A stretch of 64,000 nucleotides of DNA, taken from positions 1-64,000 of the forward strand of contig JAKSMX010000012.1 of NCBI GenBank assembly GCA_024400305.1. The letters are read 5' to 3'. The DNA is from Bacteroidales bacterium. GTDB taxonomy: Bacteria; Bacteroidota; Bacteroidia; Bacteroidales; F082. The notes beneath the pieces were generated by a model. It did not search any database. It was given only the letters and a program-made list of their open reading frames with translations, and was not told where the DNA came from. Within the stretch, counting starts at the first letter, position 1. Every line of letters starts with the position of its first letter. Positions 26,665 to 34,766 of this stretch are shown here, piece after piece. A program made the position numbers and the translations under genes.

Positions 26665-26672
26665 CAAAGTTA
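26665..26672 (-). promoter_or_regulatory. -7 promoter element of the LtaS-like/DAGK/MscS operon
   Basis: CAAAGTTA reads TAACTTTG on the minus strand, 21 bp before the start at 26643. Confidence 0.5.
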
Positions 26673-26748
26673 ATAAAAATATAATAACGCAAAATTATTT
26701 TGTTGAAAAAATGATGTTTTGCACAAACTCAACCCGAAAAACTTTTAG

Positions 26749-26756
26749 TATTTTTG
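26749..26756 (+). promoter_or_regulatory. -7 promoter element of the M23 peptidase gene
   Basis: TATTTTTG, 23 bp before ATG 26780, divergent from the promoter at 26665-26672. Confidence 0.5.
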
Positions 26757-26779
26757 CGAAAGGAAAATAAATGTGTATT

Positions 26780-28480
26780 ATGAAATTTAAAACATTGATT
26801 GTCATTTTTTTATGTGGTTTTTCTTCTTTAGCCCAAAATGTCTATCCTCAATATCCGAATCCGACGGGAAAGCAGTCTTATTTGCTTTCCGCCACTTTCG
26901 CTGAATTGAGAAACAACGCTTTTCATGCCGGAGTCGATATCAAGACCGGCACGATAGGGAAGAAGGTTTTTGCTGTCGCCGACGGTTATGTGAGCCGAAT
27001 CGGAGTTTCTCCATACGGTTATGGAAAAGTTGTGTATGTAACTCATTATGATGGATTTATGTCGGTTTATGCGCATCTTGACAGTTTTAATGATACGATT
27101 TCGGAATATGTGAAAGCGAAGCAATATGAGACGAAATCGTTCAGGCAGAACATCTTTCTTGAGAAAGACGTGATTCCTGTCAAATGCGGTGATTTACTTG
27201 GACTTAGCGGCAACACCGGCGGTTCAGGCGGGCCTCATCTGCATTACGAAATCCGTGATGCGGCGACGCAGCATCCTCTTGATCCGTTCTTGTTTGGGGT
27301 TGAAATTTCCGACCTTGTCAGCCCGACACTCAACGGACTCGCTGTTTATCCGTCTGAAAAATCGTCTGTCATTGGCAGAGACACAGTCGCCTTTTTTACA
27401 CTTGATGGCGGAAATGGTGAGTATTCACCGAAATGCGTGGAGATAAAAGTTAACGGTACCGTGTCATTTGGCTTGTCGTATTTTGACAAGACGGCGGACC
27501 TGAATCACAAATACGGCGTTGACAGGATAGAACTTTATGCTGCCGGCACGTTAATATTTGATTTGAATTTTGATGAATATTCGTATGATGAAACAAGATA
27601 TATCAATAGTTTGATTGATTATCCGAGATATGTCAAGGATGGAAAACGCTATGTCAGAACCGAGATTGACGAATACAATATTTTGAGTCTTTATGGCAAA
27701 CGTGATGGTTTTGTCACTGTGAACGAAGGCGAAAAATTGGATATGAAGTACGTGGTAAAAGATAAAAGCGGAAACGTTTCGACACTGAATTTTACGCTTG
27801 TCGGCGAGAAACCTTTGAAGGAATTTGATGTAACCAATTACAGCAGAAGTTATTACAGAGTTGATGGCAGGTCGGAGACTTTTGTCGGGCTTGATGGCTT
27901 GACCGCAAAGATTCCTGAAAAGGCGTTTTACAAATTTGAATATGTCTTGGCGAGACAAAGGCATGACATCAAAGGCAGTTTCGCCTCCGATTGTGTCTAT
28001 GAACTCGGTTCTGCGGAAATTCCTGTTCAAAATTCGATAATAATTTCAGTGAAGCCGTCAGAAAAATATGGAAAATCCGATAAATTATATATCGTTACTA
28101 TTGGAAAAAATGGCAAGACATCTTCGTTGGGCGGAAAATTGGTTGACGGTAGAGTCGAAACGAAAGTCAGGAACCTTGGACTTTTCGCTCTCGCCGTTGA
28201 CACCATCGCACCGGAGGTTAAACCAATCAATTTTTCAAACAATGCTTGTGTTTTTGAATGTAAAAGATTGAAAATCAAGATAAAAGATTGTGAAACGGGC
28301 ATCAATAAATACGATATTTATGTCAACGACAAATGGGTGATAGGGGAGTATGACGCGAAAAACAACCTGCTTTTTTATGAAATTGACAGTCATTTCATTA
28401 AGGGAAACAACAACGTAAAAGTTGTCGTCACAGATGGTGTCAACAACAAAACGGAAAAGTCGTATAAGCTTGTTTATTAG
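26780..28480 (+). CDS. M23-family (LytM-like) metallopeptidase
   Basis: Exported cell-wall endopeptidase or LytM factor, 566 residues. Signal peptide MKFKTLIVIFLCGFSSLAQ. The LytM domain follows with zinc ligands in FHAGVDIKTG (His ~48) and GGSGGPHLHYEI (~154), so it appears catalytically complete. About 400 residues of beta-rich sequence follow, of unassigned fold, ending in an Ig-like segment. ATG 26771 would add three residues (MCI) in front of the signal; 26780 is preferred. The stop overlaps the stop of the convergent lipoprotein gene (TTAG, 28477-28480). Confidence 0.92.
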   Translation: MKFKTLIVIFLCGFSSLAQNVYPQYPNPTGKQSYLLSATFAELRNNAFHAGVDIKTGTIGKKVFAVADGYVSRIGVSPYGYGKVVYVTHYDGFMSVYAHLDSFNDTISEYVKAKQYETKSFRQNIFLEKDVIPVKCGDLLGLSGNTGGSGGPHLHYEIRDAATQHPLDPFLFGVEISDLVSPTLNGLAVYPSEKSSVIGRDTVAFFTLDGGNGEYSPKCVEIKVNGTVSFGLSYFDKTADLNHKYGVDRIELYAAGTLIFDLNFDEYSYDETRYINSLIDYPRYVKDGKRYVRTEIDEYNILSLYGKRDGFVTVNEGEKLDMKYVVKDKSGNVSTLNFTLVGEKPLKEFDVTNYSRSYYRVDGRSETFVGLDGLTAKIPEKAFYKFEYVLARQRHDIKGSFASDCVYELGSAEIPVQNSIIISVKPSEKYGKSDKLYIVTIGKNGKTSSLGGKLVDGRVETKVRNLGLFALAVDTIAPEVKPINFSNNACVFECKRLKIKIKDCETGINKYDIYVNDKWVIGEYDAKNNLLFYEIDSHFIKGNNNVKVVVTDGVNNKTEKSYKLVY

Positions 28481-29940
28481 CGTTCTGCGGGAACGTAAAT
28501 GTATTGGTATGCGCCGGCGTCTGGCGTGATACCTCTGTCAACGCCGTCAAAGTCGAATTGGAGATTTCCTGTTGAATAGAACGGGTCGCCGGCATCGATC
28601 GCGGGCGAAAGCGTGTCGAGATGATAGTTGAAACCGAAGTAGTTGACGAATTTCGGGTCTTCATTAAACTTGCAGCTTTTGAAAAGGTCTTCGTTTCTAC
28701 GCTTGGTGCGAATCAGGCAGTTGTTGAAAACGTATGTCGTGTCGATGTCCGGTGCTGAATAAAATTCCGTGCCGAATTCGTCTTCGAGGCTGCCGTACAT
28801 GATGCAGTTGTTCATCTCGAAATTGAATGGATAAGCGTATGCCAAACCGTCGCTCGGATTGTTGTAAACATTTGAGAAATAAAGTGTTGGCGAATGCCTT
28901 GCTGACTCTTTCCAGTAATTTCCGATTGTTCCGTGTGTGAAAAGGTAATTTCCGCCTCCGGTGAGGTAAAGTCCTGATACTCCGCAGTTTGCGACGATGA
29001 AATTCGATGCGCCGAGTGTGTAGCAGTCGGCGTAAATGCCCATTCCGGTATGATTTTCGATAATTGTGTTTTCGATGTAAGCTGGTGCCATGTTGTCTTT
29101 CAGGAAACGCTCGGCCTGAATGCCGATAAATCCGTTTCTTATTATTGCGTGGTTGATGTAATGCCCGTAGCCTTCACGCGCTTCCATGAGCCATATTCTG
29201 TCCCACTGTCCGGGTTCGTCCCTGTAAAACGCTTCAAGTCGGTCGCCTTGGAAGACAACGGAGTTTTCTCTCGTCCCGTTGACGATGAGCTGGCCTTCGC
29301 TCCATGACCAAAGTCCGCTTCCGTCGTGGAAATAAATGTGTGTTCCAGGTTCAATGACAAGCGTCCCGTACGAGTTGATGAGGGCGACGCCGTAAACAAC
29401 GTATGTTGTGTCGGCGGTCCAATGTATCTCTTCAAGGCTGTCGGCGACAATTTTGTATTTGTAACTGTCGTTGAAACGCTTGTCGCCGATGATGTATTTC
29501 GCGTTCTGCCCGTAGGCGTTCAGATGCACGACGCTCTCGTTGCCGTTGGTGTTGAAAGTCAGTAGATCTTCAACAAAAAACGGTGTGTTGCCGCTTGTCG
29601 GGTCGATTGTCACTTTGATGAAAACGTAAAGGCTGTCGCCGGAATAAATCTCCTTGTCGGAAAACTGGTATCCGCTTTCGCCATCGACGTTGATGCTGTA
29701 ACTCGAAGTCCGGCCTTCTGCAAGCCGTATCGAATTGATTTTCAGATTCTCATTCGTTTTGTTGTAAATCATCAACGTGCGTGTTGACGAGCCGAGGCTT
29801 GTGAATACTGTGTCAAACGCAATCGTGTCAGTTGAAAGGCTGATGTTCAGGGAGCTGTCTGTCGAGAAATCGAAATTTTTCTTACATGACACAGCCGTCG
29901 TGATGACTGTCAATATTATGATTGCCAAGTATTTGCGCAT
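28477..29940 (-). CDS. Lipoprotein with right-handed beta-helix domain
   Basis: Surface or periplasmic lipoprotein, 487 residues, with SPII signal (TAVSC, Cys at residue 19, then KK). The N-terminal third is beta-sandwich-like (FDTVFTSLGSSTRTLMIYNKTNENL), resembling choice-of-anchor/ASPM-like domains. From about residue 200 the repeated short strands with regularly placed N and G (EPGTHIYFHDGSGL, AIIRNGFIGIQA, TIIENHTGMGIYA) indicate a parallel beta-helix. The function is unknown; such proteins are common in Bacteroidales. It follows the thioredoxin-fold gene by 41 bp. Confidence 0.82.
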   Translation of the reverse strand: MRKYLAIIILTVITTAVSCKKNFDFSTDSSLNISLSTDTIAFDTVFTSLGSSTRTLMIYNKTNENLKINSIRLAEGRTSSYSINVDGESGYQFSDKEIYSGDSLYVFIKVTIDPTSGNTPFFVEDLLTFNTNGNESVVHLNAYGQNAKYIIGDKRFNDSYKYKIVADSLEEIHWTADTTYVVYGVALINSYGTLVIEPGTHIYFHDGSGLWSWSEGQLIVNGTRENSVVFQGDRLEAFYRDEPGQWDRIWLMEAREGYGHYINHAIIRNGFIGIQAERFLKDNMAPAYIENTIIENHTGMGIYADCYTLGASNFIVANCGVSGLYLTGGGNYLFTHGTIGNYWKESARHSPTLYFSNVYNNPSDGLAYAYPFNFEMNNCIMYGSLEDEFGTEFYSAPDIDTTYVFNNCLIRTKRRNEDLFKSCKFNEDPKFVNYFGFNYHLDTLSPAIDAGDPFYSTGNLQFDFDGVDRGITPDAGAYQYIYVPAER

Positions 29941-29981
29941 CGCTTGATGATTTGATAGCTAATGATTTTTCGATTTAATTG

Positions 29982-30569
29982 TCAATGTTTTTCTGAATCT
30001 TGCTTGATGAAATCATTGTATTTCATGTTCAGATAGGAATCTGTTCCGAAATATTTCAGTACAGGAATTAAGTTGCTTGCTTCCATATAGCCTGGCGCGA
30101 CGGTAAGAAGTTGGTTTTTCTCGTTCATGAAGACATACGAAGGATACGACATCTTGCCTTGGAGCAATGCCGCTGCAAGTTGGTGAGTGCCTTTTCTGCC
30201 GTTTTTGCTGCCTTGATTTACAAATGTATAACCGGCAAAAACAATGGTGTCGCTTTGTTCGGCATCAAATTTTACTGCATAAAAATTCTCGTTCATGTAT
30301 TCGATGACTTCTTTGTTGAGGAATGTGGTCTGATCCATCTTTTTGCACCAGCCGCACCAATCGGTGAACACATCGATGAAAATCTTTTTCGGAACTGTTT
30401 TGTTGGCTTCAATTGCTTCTTCAAAGCTCATCCATTTGATTGTCTGTGTGTTATCACATTGCACCTTGTCGGAATTTGTGCATGGTGTGCCGCATGGTGT
30501 CGTGCATTGAGCGGTTCCGGTAAATGGCATCGCCATCAAAATCGCCAATATCAATAATGTCTTTCTCAT
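29982..30569 (-). CDS. Exported thioredoxin-fold protein
   Basis: Periplasmic thioredoxin-like protein, 195 residues. Signal peptide MRKTLLILAILMAMPFTGTAQ, then a Cys-rich linker (CTTPCGTPC), then the active site VFTDWCGWCKKMDQTTF, a CxxC with WC context typical of the thioredoxin_7/DUF255-like group. The downstream cis-proline position appears as SYPSYVF. Probable role is disulfide reduction or isomerisation in the periplasm. The extra cysteines in the linker near the mature N-terminus are unusual. It lies downstream of smpB behind a repeat-filled 100-bp gap. Confidence 0.85.
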   Translation of the reverse strand: MRKTLLILAILMAMPFTGTAQCTTPCGTPCTNSDKVQCDNTQTIKWMSFEEAIEANKTVPKKIFIDVFTDWCGWCKKMDQTTFLNKEVIEYMNENFYAVKFDAEQSDTIVFAGYTFVNQGSKNGRKGTHQLAAALLQGKMSYPSYVFMNEKNQLLTVAPGYMEASNLIPVLKYFGTDSYLNMKYNDFIKQDSEKH

Positions 30570-30586
30570 TTTATTTGTGTTTTCTC

Positions 30587-30674
30587 TATGCTCTCTTAAT
30601 TCTTCTCTCTTAACTCTTGACTTCTATGAATATGGAACCGCTACGCGGTTCTCTCTAGTCTCTCCTCTTTTAAC
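30587..30674. repeat. Heptamer repeats and a palindrome after the smpB stop
   Basis: Pyrimidine-rich heptamers on the + strand: TCTTAAT, TCTTCTC, TCTTAAC, TCTTGAC at 594-621 (30 kb numbering), and TCTAGTC, TCTCCTC, TTTTAAC at 30654-30674. The last unit contains the smpB stop (TTA at 30670-30672). Between the two blocks lies GAACCGCTACGCGGTTC (30635-30651), a 7-bp stem with a TAC loop. Confidence 0.75.
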
Positions 30675-31125
30675 TCTCCTCTTTCATCTCCCTTCTCGAA
30701 TCTTTTTCTTTCAGTGAATCGCGTTTGTCGAAGAAATGCTTGCCTTTGGCCAAGGCGATTTCGAGCTTCGCCAGACCGTTTTCGTTGATGAACATCTCGA
30801 CCGGAACGATGGTGAAGCCTTTCTCGCTGCTTTGGGCTTTGAGCTTGCGTAACTCCTTCATGTTCAGGAGGAGTTTGCGGTCGCGCTTCGGGACGTGGTT
30901 GTAATATGTGCCGAATTTATATTCTGCGATGTGCATCCCGATGACGAAAAGCTCGTTGCCAATGAAGGTGCAATACGAATCAACGATGCTCGCCTTGCCT
31001 TCACGGATGCTTTTTATCTCTGTGCCTGTTAAAACAATTCCGGCGATGTATTTGTCGATGAGGAAATACTCAAATGACGCCCGTTTGTTTTTTATGCTTA
31101 TTCTTGACTGTTTTACCTTGTTCAT
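30670..31125 (-). CDS. smpB: SsrA-binding protein SmpB
   Basis: tmRNA-binding protein of trans-translation, 151 residues, which delivers tmRNA to stalled ribosomes. Characteristic parts are [31 protein letters not shown] at the start (shown in two parts here: the oligonucleotide-binding core and [10 protein letters not shown]), [13 protein letters not shown] as [13 protein letters not shown], and the basic C-terminal tail [19 protein letters not shown]. An upstream in-frame extension exists but reads through palindromic repeats; ATG 31125 gives the normal length. The tmRNA gene itself was not seen in the window. Confidence 0.96.
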   Translation of the reverse strand: MNKVKQSRISIKNKRASFEYFLIDKYIAGIVLTGTEIKSIREGKASIVDSYCTFIGNELFVIGMHIAEYKFGTYYNHVPKRDRKLLLNMKELRKLKAQSSEKGFTIVPVEMFINENGLAKLEIALAKGKHFFDKRDSLKEKDSRREMKEES

Positions 31126-31143
31126 ACAAATATTATACCCTAT

Positions 31144-31375
31144 GGATGTGTAACCGTTACGCGGTTTTATTTGATTCGTTTTTTGTTTGCGGATTGAAAC
31201 CGCTATGCGGTTGTCGCTTCGCACCCTATAATCCTAAACCCTAATACCTAAACCCTAATACCTAAACCCTAAAACACCTACGGATATGTAACCGCTACGC
31301 GGTTTTATTTGATTCGTTTTTTGTTTTGCGGATTGAAACCGCTACGCAATTGTCGCTTCGCACCTTATAATCCTA
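31144..31375. repeat. Two ~93-bp direct copies, each with two AACCGC-TAC-GCGGTT palindromes
   Basis: Copy A (31144-31236) and copy B (31282-31375) are nearly identical and 138 bp apart. Each reads: a palindrome of the type AACCGCTACGCGGTT, the sequence TTATTTGATTCGTTTTTTG, a second palindrome preceded by GGATTGA, then TGTCGCTTCGCACC. The second palindrome of copy B has lost its right arm (GCAATT). Together with the one at 30635-30651 this makes five such palindromes around smpB, resembling REP-type or miniature elements. Confidence 0.85.
31233..31274. repeat. 14-bp tandem repeat built of CCTAAAC/CCTAATA heptamers
   Basis: CCTAAACCCTAATA occurs twice in full, followed by CCTAAACCCTAAAA, giving 42 bp or six heptamers without interruption, located between the two palindromic copies. 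The same heptamers reappear at 31372-31392 (CCTAATA, ACTAAAA, ACTTACT), the last of which contains the SPFH stop codon. Confidence 0.9.
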
Positions 31376-31387
31376 ATAACTAAAAAC

Positions 31388-32248
31388 TTACTTTATATCT
31401 CCGAGGATGAGCGGCATTCCGTCATTGCTGTTGCCGACGATGACGATTTTTGAATTTGGTGATTCGGCGAGTTTCAATGTGGCGTCGATGCCTTTCTCAC
31501 GAAGAATTTTGTCGTTGATACTTGCGCTGACGATGTTGTTTGCGCGTGCTTTACCTTCAGCTTCAACACGCTGACGTTCAGCCTCTTGCGCTGCTTTGTC
31601 GAGCTTGAACTCATATTCGAGAGCTTCCTGCTCCTGTTTCAATTTGCTTTCGATCGCCGACTTGATGGTTGGCGGAAGCGTCACGGAACGGATGAGAACC
31701 TGATCGAGTTCGATGTGTTTGGTGTCTAAGAGTTTCTTGGTTTCTTCGAATATTTCTTCCTGAATTGCGTCGCGTTTTGTCGAGTATATCTGTTCAGGCG
31801 TGTAACGTCCGACGACGCTTCTTGCGGCGGAACGCATGGCCGGGATGACGGCTCTTACCAGATATTGCGTGCCGATTGTGGCATGAAGTTCGCCGAGTTC
31901 CTCCCATTTCGGTCTGTACCATGTCGAAAATTCTATCTTGATTTCCAGGCCGTTGGACGACAACGCGCTCATTTCTTCGTCGGCAACCTGCTGACGTGTC
32001 TCGTATTCCGTCATCGTGTTCCAAGGCGCGATGAAATGAAAACCTTCTTCGTATGTCTTTGATGTGTCGATGCCGCCGCCGAACAGACGGTAAAGCACGC
32101 CGCCGTTACCTGCAGGGATGGTCACTGTGATTCTGCTCCAGAAAATAATGAGCAGCAACACCGCTACTATAACTACGATAACAGGTGTGAATTTCTTGTT
32201 GTTCATGTTGTTATTGTTTTGATAATTAGACTGTTGCGTGTATTCCAT
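31388..32248 (-). CDS. SPFH/prohibitin-family membrane protein
   Basis: Membrane-anchored stomatin/prohibitin-like protein, 286 residues. A polar Asn/Gln-rich N-terminus (about 20 residues) precedes a single TM (FTPVIVVIVAVLLLIIFW), then the SPFH domain (TIPAGNGGVLYRLFGGG, GFHFIAPWNTMTEYE, RSAARSVVGRYTPEQIYS) and a helical region LKQEQEALEYEFKLDKAAQEAERQRVEAEGKA, shown here only in parts: EQEALEYEFKLDKA and AERQRVEAEGKA. Prohibitin-like scaffolds usually form large ring assemblies, often with FtsH-type proteases; no such partner is nearby. ATG 32248 is used; an internal ATG at residue 15 is possible. Confidence 0.9.
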   Translation of the reverse strand: MEYTQQSNYQNNNNMNNKKFTPVIVVIVAVLLLIIFWSRITVTIPAGNGGVLYRLFGGGIDTSKTYEEGFHFIAPWNTMTEYETRQQVADEEMSALSSNGLEIKIEFSTWYRPKWEELGELHATIGTQYLVRAVIPAMRSAARSVVGRYTPEQIYSTKRDAIQEEIFEETKKLLDTKHIELDQVLIRSVTLPPTIKSAIESKLKQEQEALEYEFKLDKAAQEAERQRVEAEGKARANNIVSASINDKILREKGIDATLKLAESPNSKIVIVGNSNDGMPLILGDIK

Positions 32249-32277
32249 GATAAAAAGTATTTTAAAATTAAACGTTG

Positions 32278-32285
32278 CAAAGATA
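32278..32285 (-). promoter_or_regulatory. -7 promoter element of the SPFH gene
   Basis: CAAAGATA reads TATCTTTG on the minus strand, 29 bp before the start at 32248. Confidence 0.5.
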
Positions 32286-32411
32286 ATGAAAATTGTTGAG
32301 ATAAGGTGTTGTTTTTTTCAAAAATAAATTCATAACATGATTGTACGAATATTACATACAGGTTCTAATTATGAAATTATTGTTGAAATTATAACTTGTA
32401 GTTGATAAAAA

Positions 32412-32597
32412 TGTTACATCCAGACATCTTGGCTGATTGCATCTGATGAAACAAGGGAACGTGAGTTCGGACGACTTAAAAGCATTAACGATAACTACCC
32501 TAAATACGTCATCTCAATGTCGCCGCTCGTGAAAAGAAGCGACGACAATGGGATAACGCACATCGGTTTGAGAGAATTTCTCACAAACGGTCTCTGA
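32412..32597 (+). pseudogene. 3' remnant of a DUF4143-type ATPase gene
   Basis: An open stretch of 61 codons ending in TGA, without a start codon, translates to a sequence with YIQTSWLIASDETREREF, then LKSINDNYPKYVISM, and GITHIGLREFL near the end. This is the characteristic C-terminus of the Bacteroidota AAA_14/DUF4143 ATP-binding proteins (about 380-400 residues when complete). The frame is closed upstream by a stop at 32406-32408, and the ATPase core is absent. It occupies most of the 350-bp gap between the SPFH and M56 genes. Confidence 0.75.
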
Positions 32598-34103
32598 TTA
32601 TGTCAGTTTGAACGCAATAGGAATCATGTAATGGACTCTCACCGGCTTGCCATCTTTCTTCCCTGGCTTCCATTTCGGCATCAAATTGACGACGCGTAAC
32701 GCCTCGGCATCGCATTCTTCGTCAAAACCTCTCATCAGCTCAACGTTTGTTATGCTGCCGTCAACGTCGATGACGAACTGGATGTAGCATTTGCCTTCGA
32801 TTCCTTTCTCCATCGCCGACTGCGGATATTTGATGTTTTCTGAAATGAAAGTCAACATCTTGGCTGTTCCGCCCGGAAACTCAGGCATCTGTTCGACAAC
32901 TTTATAAATGGTGTCGTTGTTCTGCTTAGTCACTTCGAACTTGTTGTCGCCCAGCGCTTTGAAATTGATTTTGCCAGTCGGTGCATTTTTAATGGAAAGC
33001 ACTTTTTTCATTTCGCCGGTAAATGGGTCTTTCGCTTCTTCTAGCCTGACTACATATCCGAAAACCGAAACAGAATCAAGGTCGCCGAAATCCATTTGGT
33101 TTGCGTCCAATTGAAGGATATGGTTTTCATAGACAATGCATGGATTCTGTGAATTTCCATTTGTGAAGGTTAGCGCAATAGTATCAACTGATTCATTTTC
33201 AATTGATTTCGAGTTTGTTTTTTCCTGTGCTGTCACCTTCGCATTGGCGACAAGCATCACGGCTGCCACTGGCAAGACACCTAATGTGCGCCAAATCAGG
33301 CCTTTTGTTTTGCTTTTTTTTGTAATCATTTTAATTCTTTTTTTAGTTAGTGAAAAACTGAAGTTATTGCCTATACTTGTTGAAGCGCCCGGCCGTGCGC
33401 CTGTTCCTGAAGCCGTGCACTGCTGCAGGATCAACATCATATAGTCGGTCTTGTCCGCGCCGTTGTCGATGACATCACGGTCGGCGGTGTATTCGTGAAT
33501 GTTTTGTAAGTCTTTCTTAATCAAACGCATGAAAGGATTGAACCACTGGAAGGCGGTCGCCGTCTCGATGAAAATGATGTCGAGCGAATGGCGGTTTCTG
33601 ACATGACTCATTTCGTGCTTCAGAATCTCCGGGTCGGTGTCGCCATTCGGAATGAAAATATTGTTCATGAAGGAGTATGGGATATGCTCTTCTTCAGTCC
33701 TCACAACATTGATCCCGTCGATGTTTTCAGAAATGTTGTTTTTTGTTATCTTGCGGATTTTCAATATGTTAAATATTAGTTTTGATAAAAACAAGATTAC
33801 ACCTATAATATATAGGATTGAAACGAGATTAATCCAATTGAGGCTGTCAGGCGATGTGTCTTGGGCTCTTACAACGACTTCCTGAAGCATGAAATAACTC
33901 GTGATGTTATGCGTAAATGCCACGTTTCCAGGCAGTTGCGCCGGTATCGTGATATGGATGAACGGCAGTGCGAACGCAAACGCGGTCATCGAAAGCAACA
34001 TAAACCTGTTGAACTGAAATCTGTTGCAATTCCTGAAAAGCAAACGGTAAGTCAGCCAAAGAACCGCCGTCGCAATAAATGTTGTTATAATGTTGATAAT
34101 CAT
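32598..34103 (-). CDS. M56 (BlaR1/MecR1-like) membrane peptidase with C-terminal TonB domain
   Basis: Membrane zinc peptidase and sensor, 501 residues. Several TMs in the first ~120 residues, then the HExxH site in LKHEMSHVRNRHSLD (~169) followed by a second-ligand region EYTADRDVID, another TM after ~290 (GVLPVAAVMLVANA), and an extracytoplasmic part ending in a TonB C-terminal domain (EFPGGTAKMLTFI, YPQSAMEKGIEGKCYIQFVID, GKPVRVHYMIP). The M56-TonB arrangement is common in Bacteroidota. BlaI lies directly upstream, so this gene is the sensor and protease half of a repressor-cleaving pair. Confidence 0.93.
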   Translation of the reverse strand: MIINIITTFIATAVLWLTYRLLFRNCNRFQFNRFMLLSMTAFAFALPFIHITIPAQLPGNVAFTHNITSYFMLQEVVVRAQDTSPDSLNWINLVSILYIIGVILFLSKLIFNILKIRKITKNNISENIDGINVVRTEEEHIPYSFMNNIFIPNGDTDPEILKHEMSHVRNRHSLDIIFIETATAFQWFNPFMRLIKKDLQNIHEYTADRDVIDNGADKTDYMMLILQQCTASGTGARPGASTSIGNNFSFSLTKKRIKMITKKSKTKGLIWRTLGVLPVAAVMLVANAKVTAQEKTNSKSIENESVDTIALTFTNGNSQNPCIVYENHILQLDANQMDFGDLDSVSVFGYVVRLEEAKDPFTGEMKKVLSIKNAPTGKINFKALGDNKFEVTKQNNDTIYKVVEQMPEFPGGTAKMLTFISENIKYPQSAMEKGIEGKCYIQFVIDVDGSITNVELMRGFDEECDAEALRVVNLMPKWKPGKKDGKPVRVHYMIPIAFKLT

Positions 34104-34126
34104 AATGCTTTTATATTACACAGTGC

Positions 34127-34182
34127 TTTACTCTTTACTCTCTACTCTTTACTCTCTACTCTCTACTCTCTACTCTCTTAAC
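34127..34182. repeat. Seven tandem heptamers (TCTACTC/TTTACTC) ending on the blaI stop codon
   Basis: Seven perfect 7-bp units T(C/T)TACTC run from 34127 to 34175, followed by TCTTAAC (34176-34182), whose TTA is the blaI stop codon. On the mRNA the array reads GAGTAGA/GAGTAAA and separates blaI from the M56 gene of the same operon. Confidence 0.93.
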
Positions 34183-34549
34183 GCTCCCCCTCAATCGCAT
34201 CCTCAATCATTTTCTTCAGTTCCTGAAGCTGTTCCAAGGTGAAATTTTCTTTCTTGGTAAATGCCGAGACCAATTCGGTGTATGAGCCGTTGAAGTAATT
34301 GGAAACCAATCCTTTAAGTGAGTTTTGTGAGTATTCTTCCTTGCTCACGAGTGGGAAATAACGGTTCGCCTTGCAGAACGTCTCGTGTCCGACAAATCCT
34401 TTTTTTTCAAGTATTCTCACCATCGTCAAGACTGTGTTGTACGCCGGCTTCGGCTCGGGGAACGCCGTCATTATCTCGTTTGCGAATCCCTGCCCGATCT
34501 TCCAGATGACCTGCATCACCTGTTCTTCTGATTTTGTCAGTTCTTTCAT
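34178..34549 (-). CDS. BlaI/MecI/CopY-family transcriptional repressor
   Basis: Winged-helix repressor, 123 residues from ATG 34549 (ATG 34558 would add MCK). The DNA-binding half reads LTKSEEQVMQVIWKIGQGFANEI, then YNTVLTMVRILEKKGFVGHE, the usual BlaI recognition helix and wing; the C-terminal half is the dimerisation and cleavage segment. Known members are inactivated by an M56 sensor peptidase, here encoded 74 bp downstream. Direct repeats in its own leader (34586-34625) are a candidate operator for autoregulation. Confidence 0.94.
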   Translation of the reverse strand: MKELTKSEEQVMQVIWKIGQGFANEIMTAFPEPKPAYNTVLTMVRILEKKGFVGHETFCKANRYFPLVSKEEYSQNSLKGLVSNYFNGSYTELVSAFTKKENFTLEQLQELKKMIEDAIEGER

Positions 34550-34585
34550 TTTACACATATTTTTTAATAATCTTACACTTTTTTA

Positions 34586-34625
34586 ACACAAGTTGCACGA
34601 GTTATAAACACAGGTTGCACAAGTT
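34586..34625. promoter_or_regulatory. Candidate operator: two 18-bp direct repeats upstream of blaI
   Basis: ACACAAGTTGCACGAGTT (34586-34603) and ACACAGGTTGCACAAGTT (34608-34625) differ at two positions and start 22 bp apart, about two helical turns. They lie between the blaI promoter (34645-34652) and its start, where bound repressor would block the polymerase. Assignment to BlaI is inference. Confidence 0.55.
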
Positions 34626-34644
34626 TTTTGTCTATTTAACGCTG

Positions 34645-34652
34645 CAAAGATA
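34645..34652 (-). promoter_or_regulatory. -7 promoter element of the blaI-M56 operon
   Basis: CAAAGATA reads TATCTTTG on the minus strand. The leader of about 90 nt contains the direct repeats at 34586-34625. Confidence 0.55.
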
Positions 34653-34736
34653 CAATTTATTTTTAAATGATGTAACTAAAAATTTAGTTTTGATGAAAAT
34701 ATTTTTTTAACATTGATTTTCAACTGTTAAATTGCT

Positions 34737-34744
34737 TATTTTTG
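34737..34744 (+). promoter_or_regulatory. -7 promoter element of the M49-nicotinamidase gene
   Basis: TATTTTTG with a TTG at 34713-34715, 21 bp upstream, and 22 bp to ATG 34767. Confidence 0.6.
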
Positions 34745-34766
34745 CACGTTCTATAAAAATTTAAAA

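Noticed and set aside
31126..31224. N-terminal extension of SmpB
   Set aside because: It would translate through palindromic repeats; SmpB proteins start close to the MNKVKQ position.
31233..31274. Telomere-like CCCTAAA repeats suggesting eukaryotic contamination
   Set aside because: The units alternate (CCTAAAC, CCTAATA), are only six heptamers long, lie between two clear bacterial genes and fit the heptamer family found after other stop codons in this window.
31126..32411. tmRNA (ssrA) gene near smpB
   Set aside because: The non-coding stretches here are repeats and a protein remnant; no tRNA-like ends or tag-coding region could be recognised.
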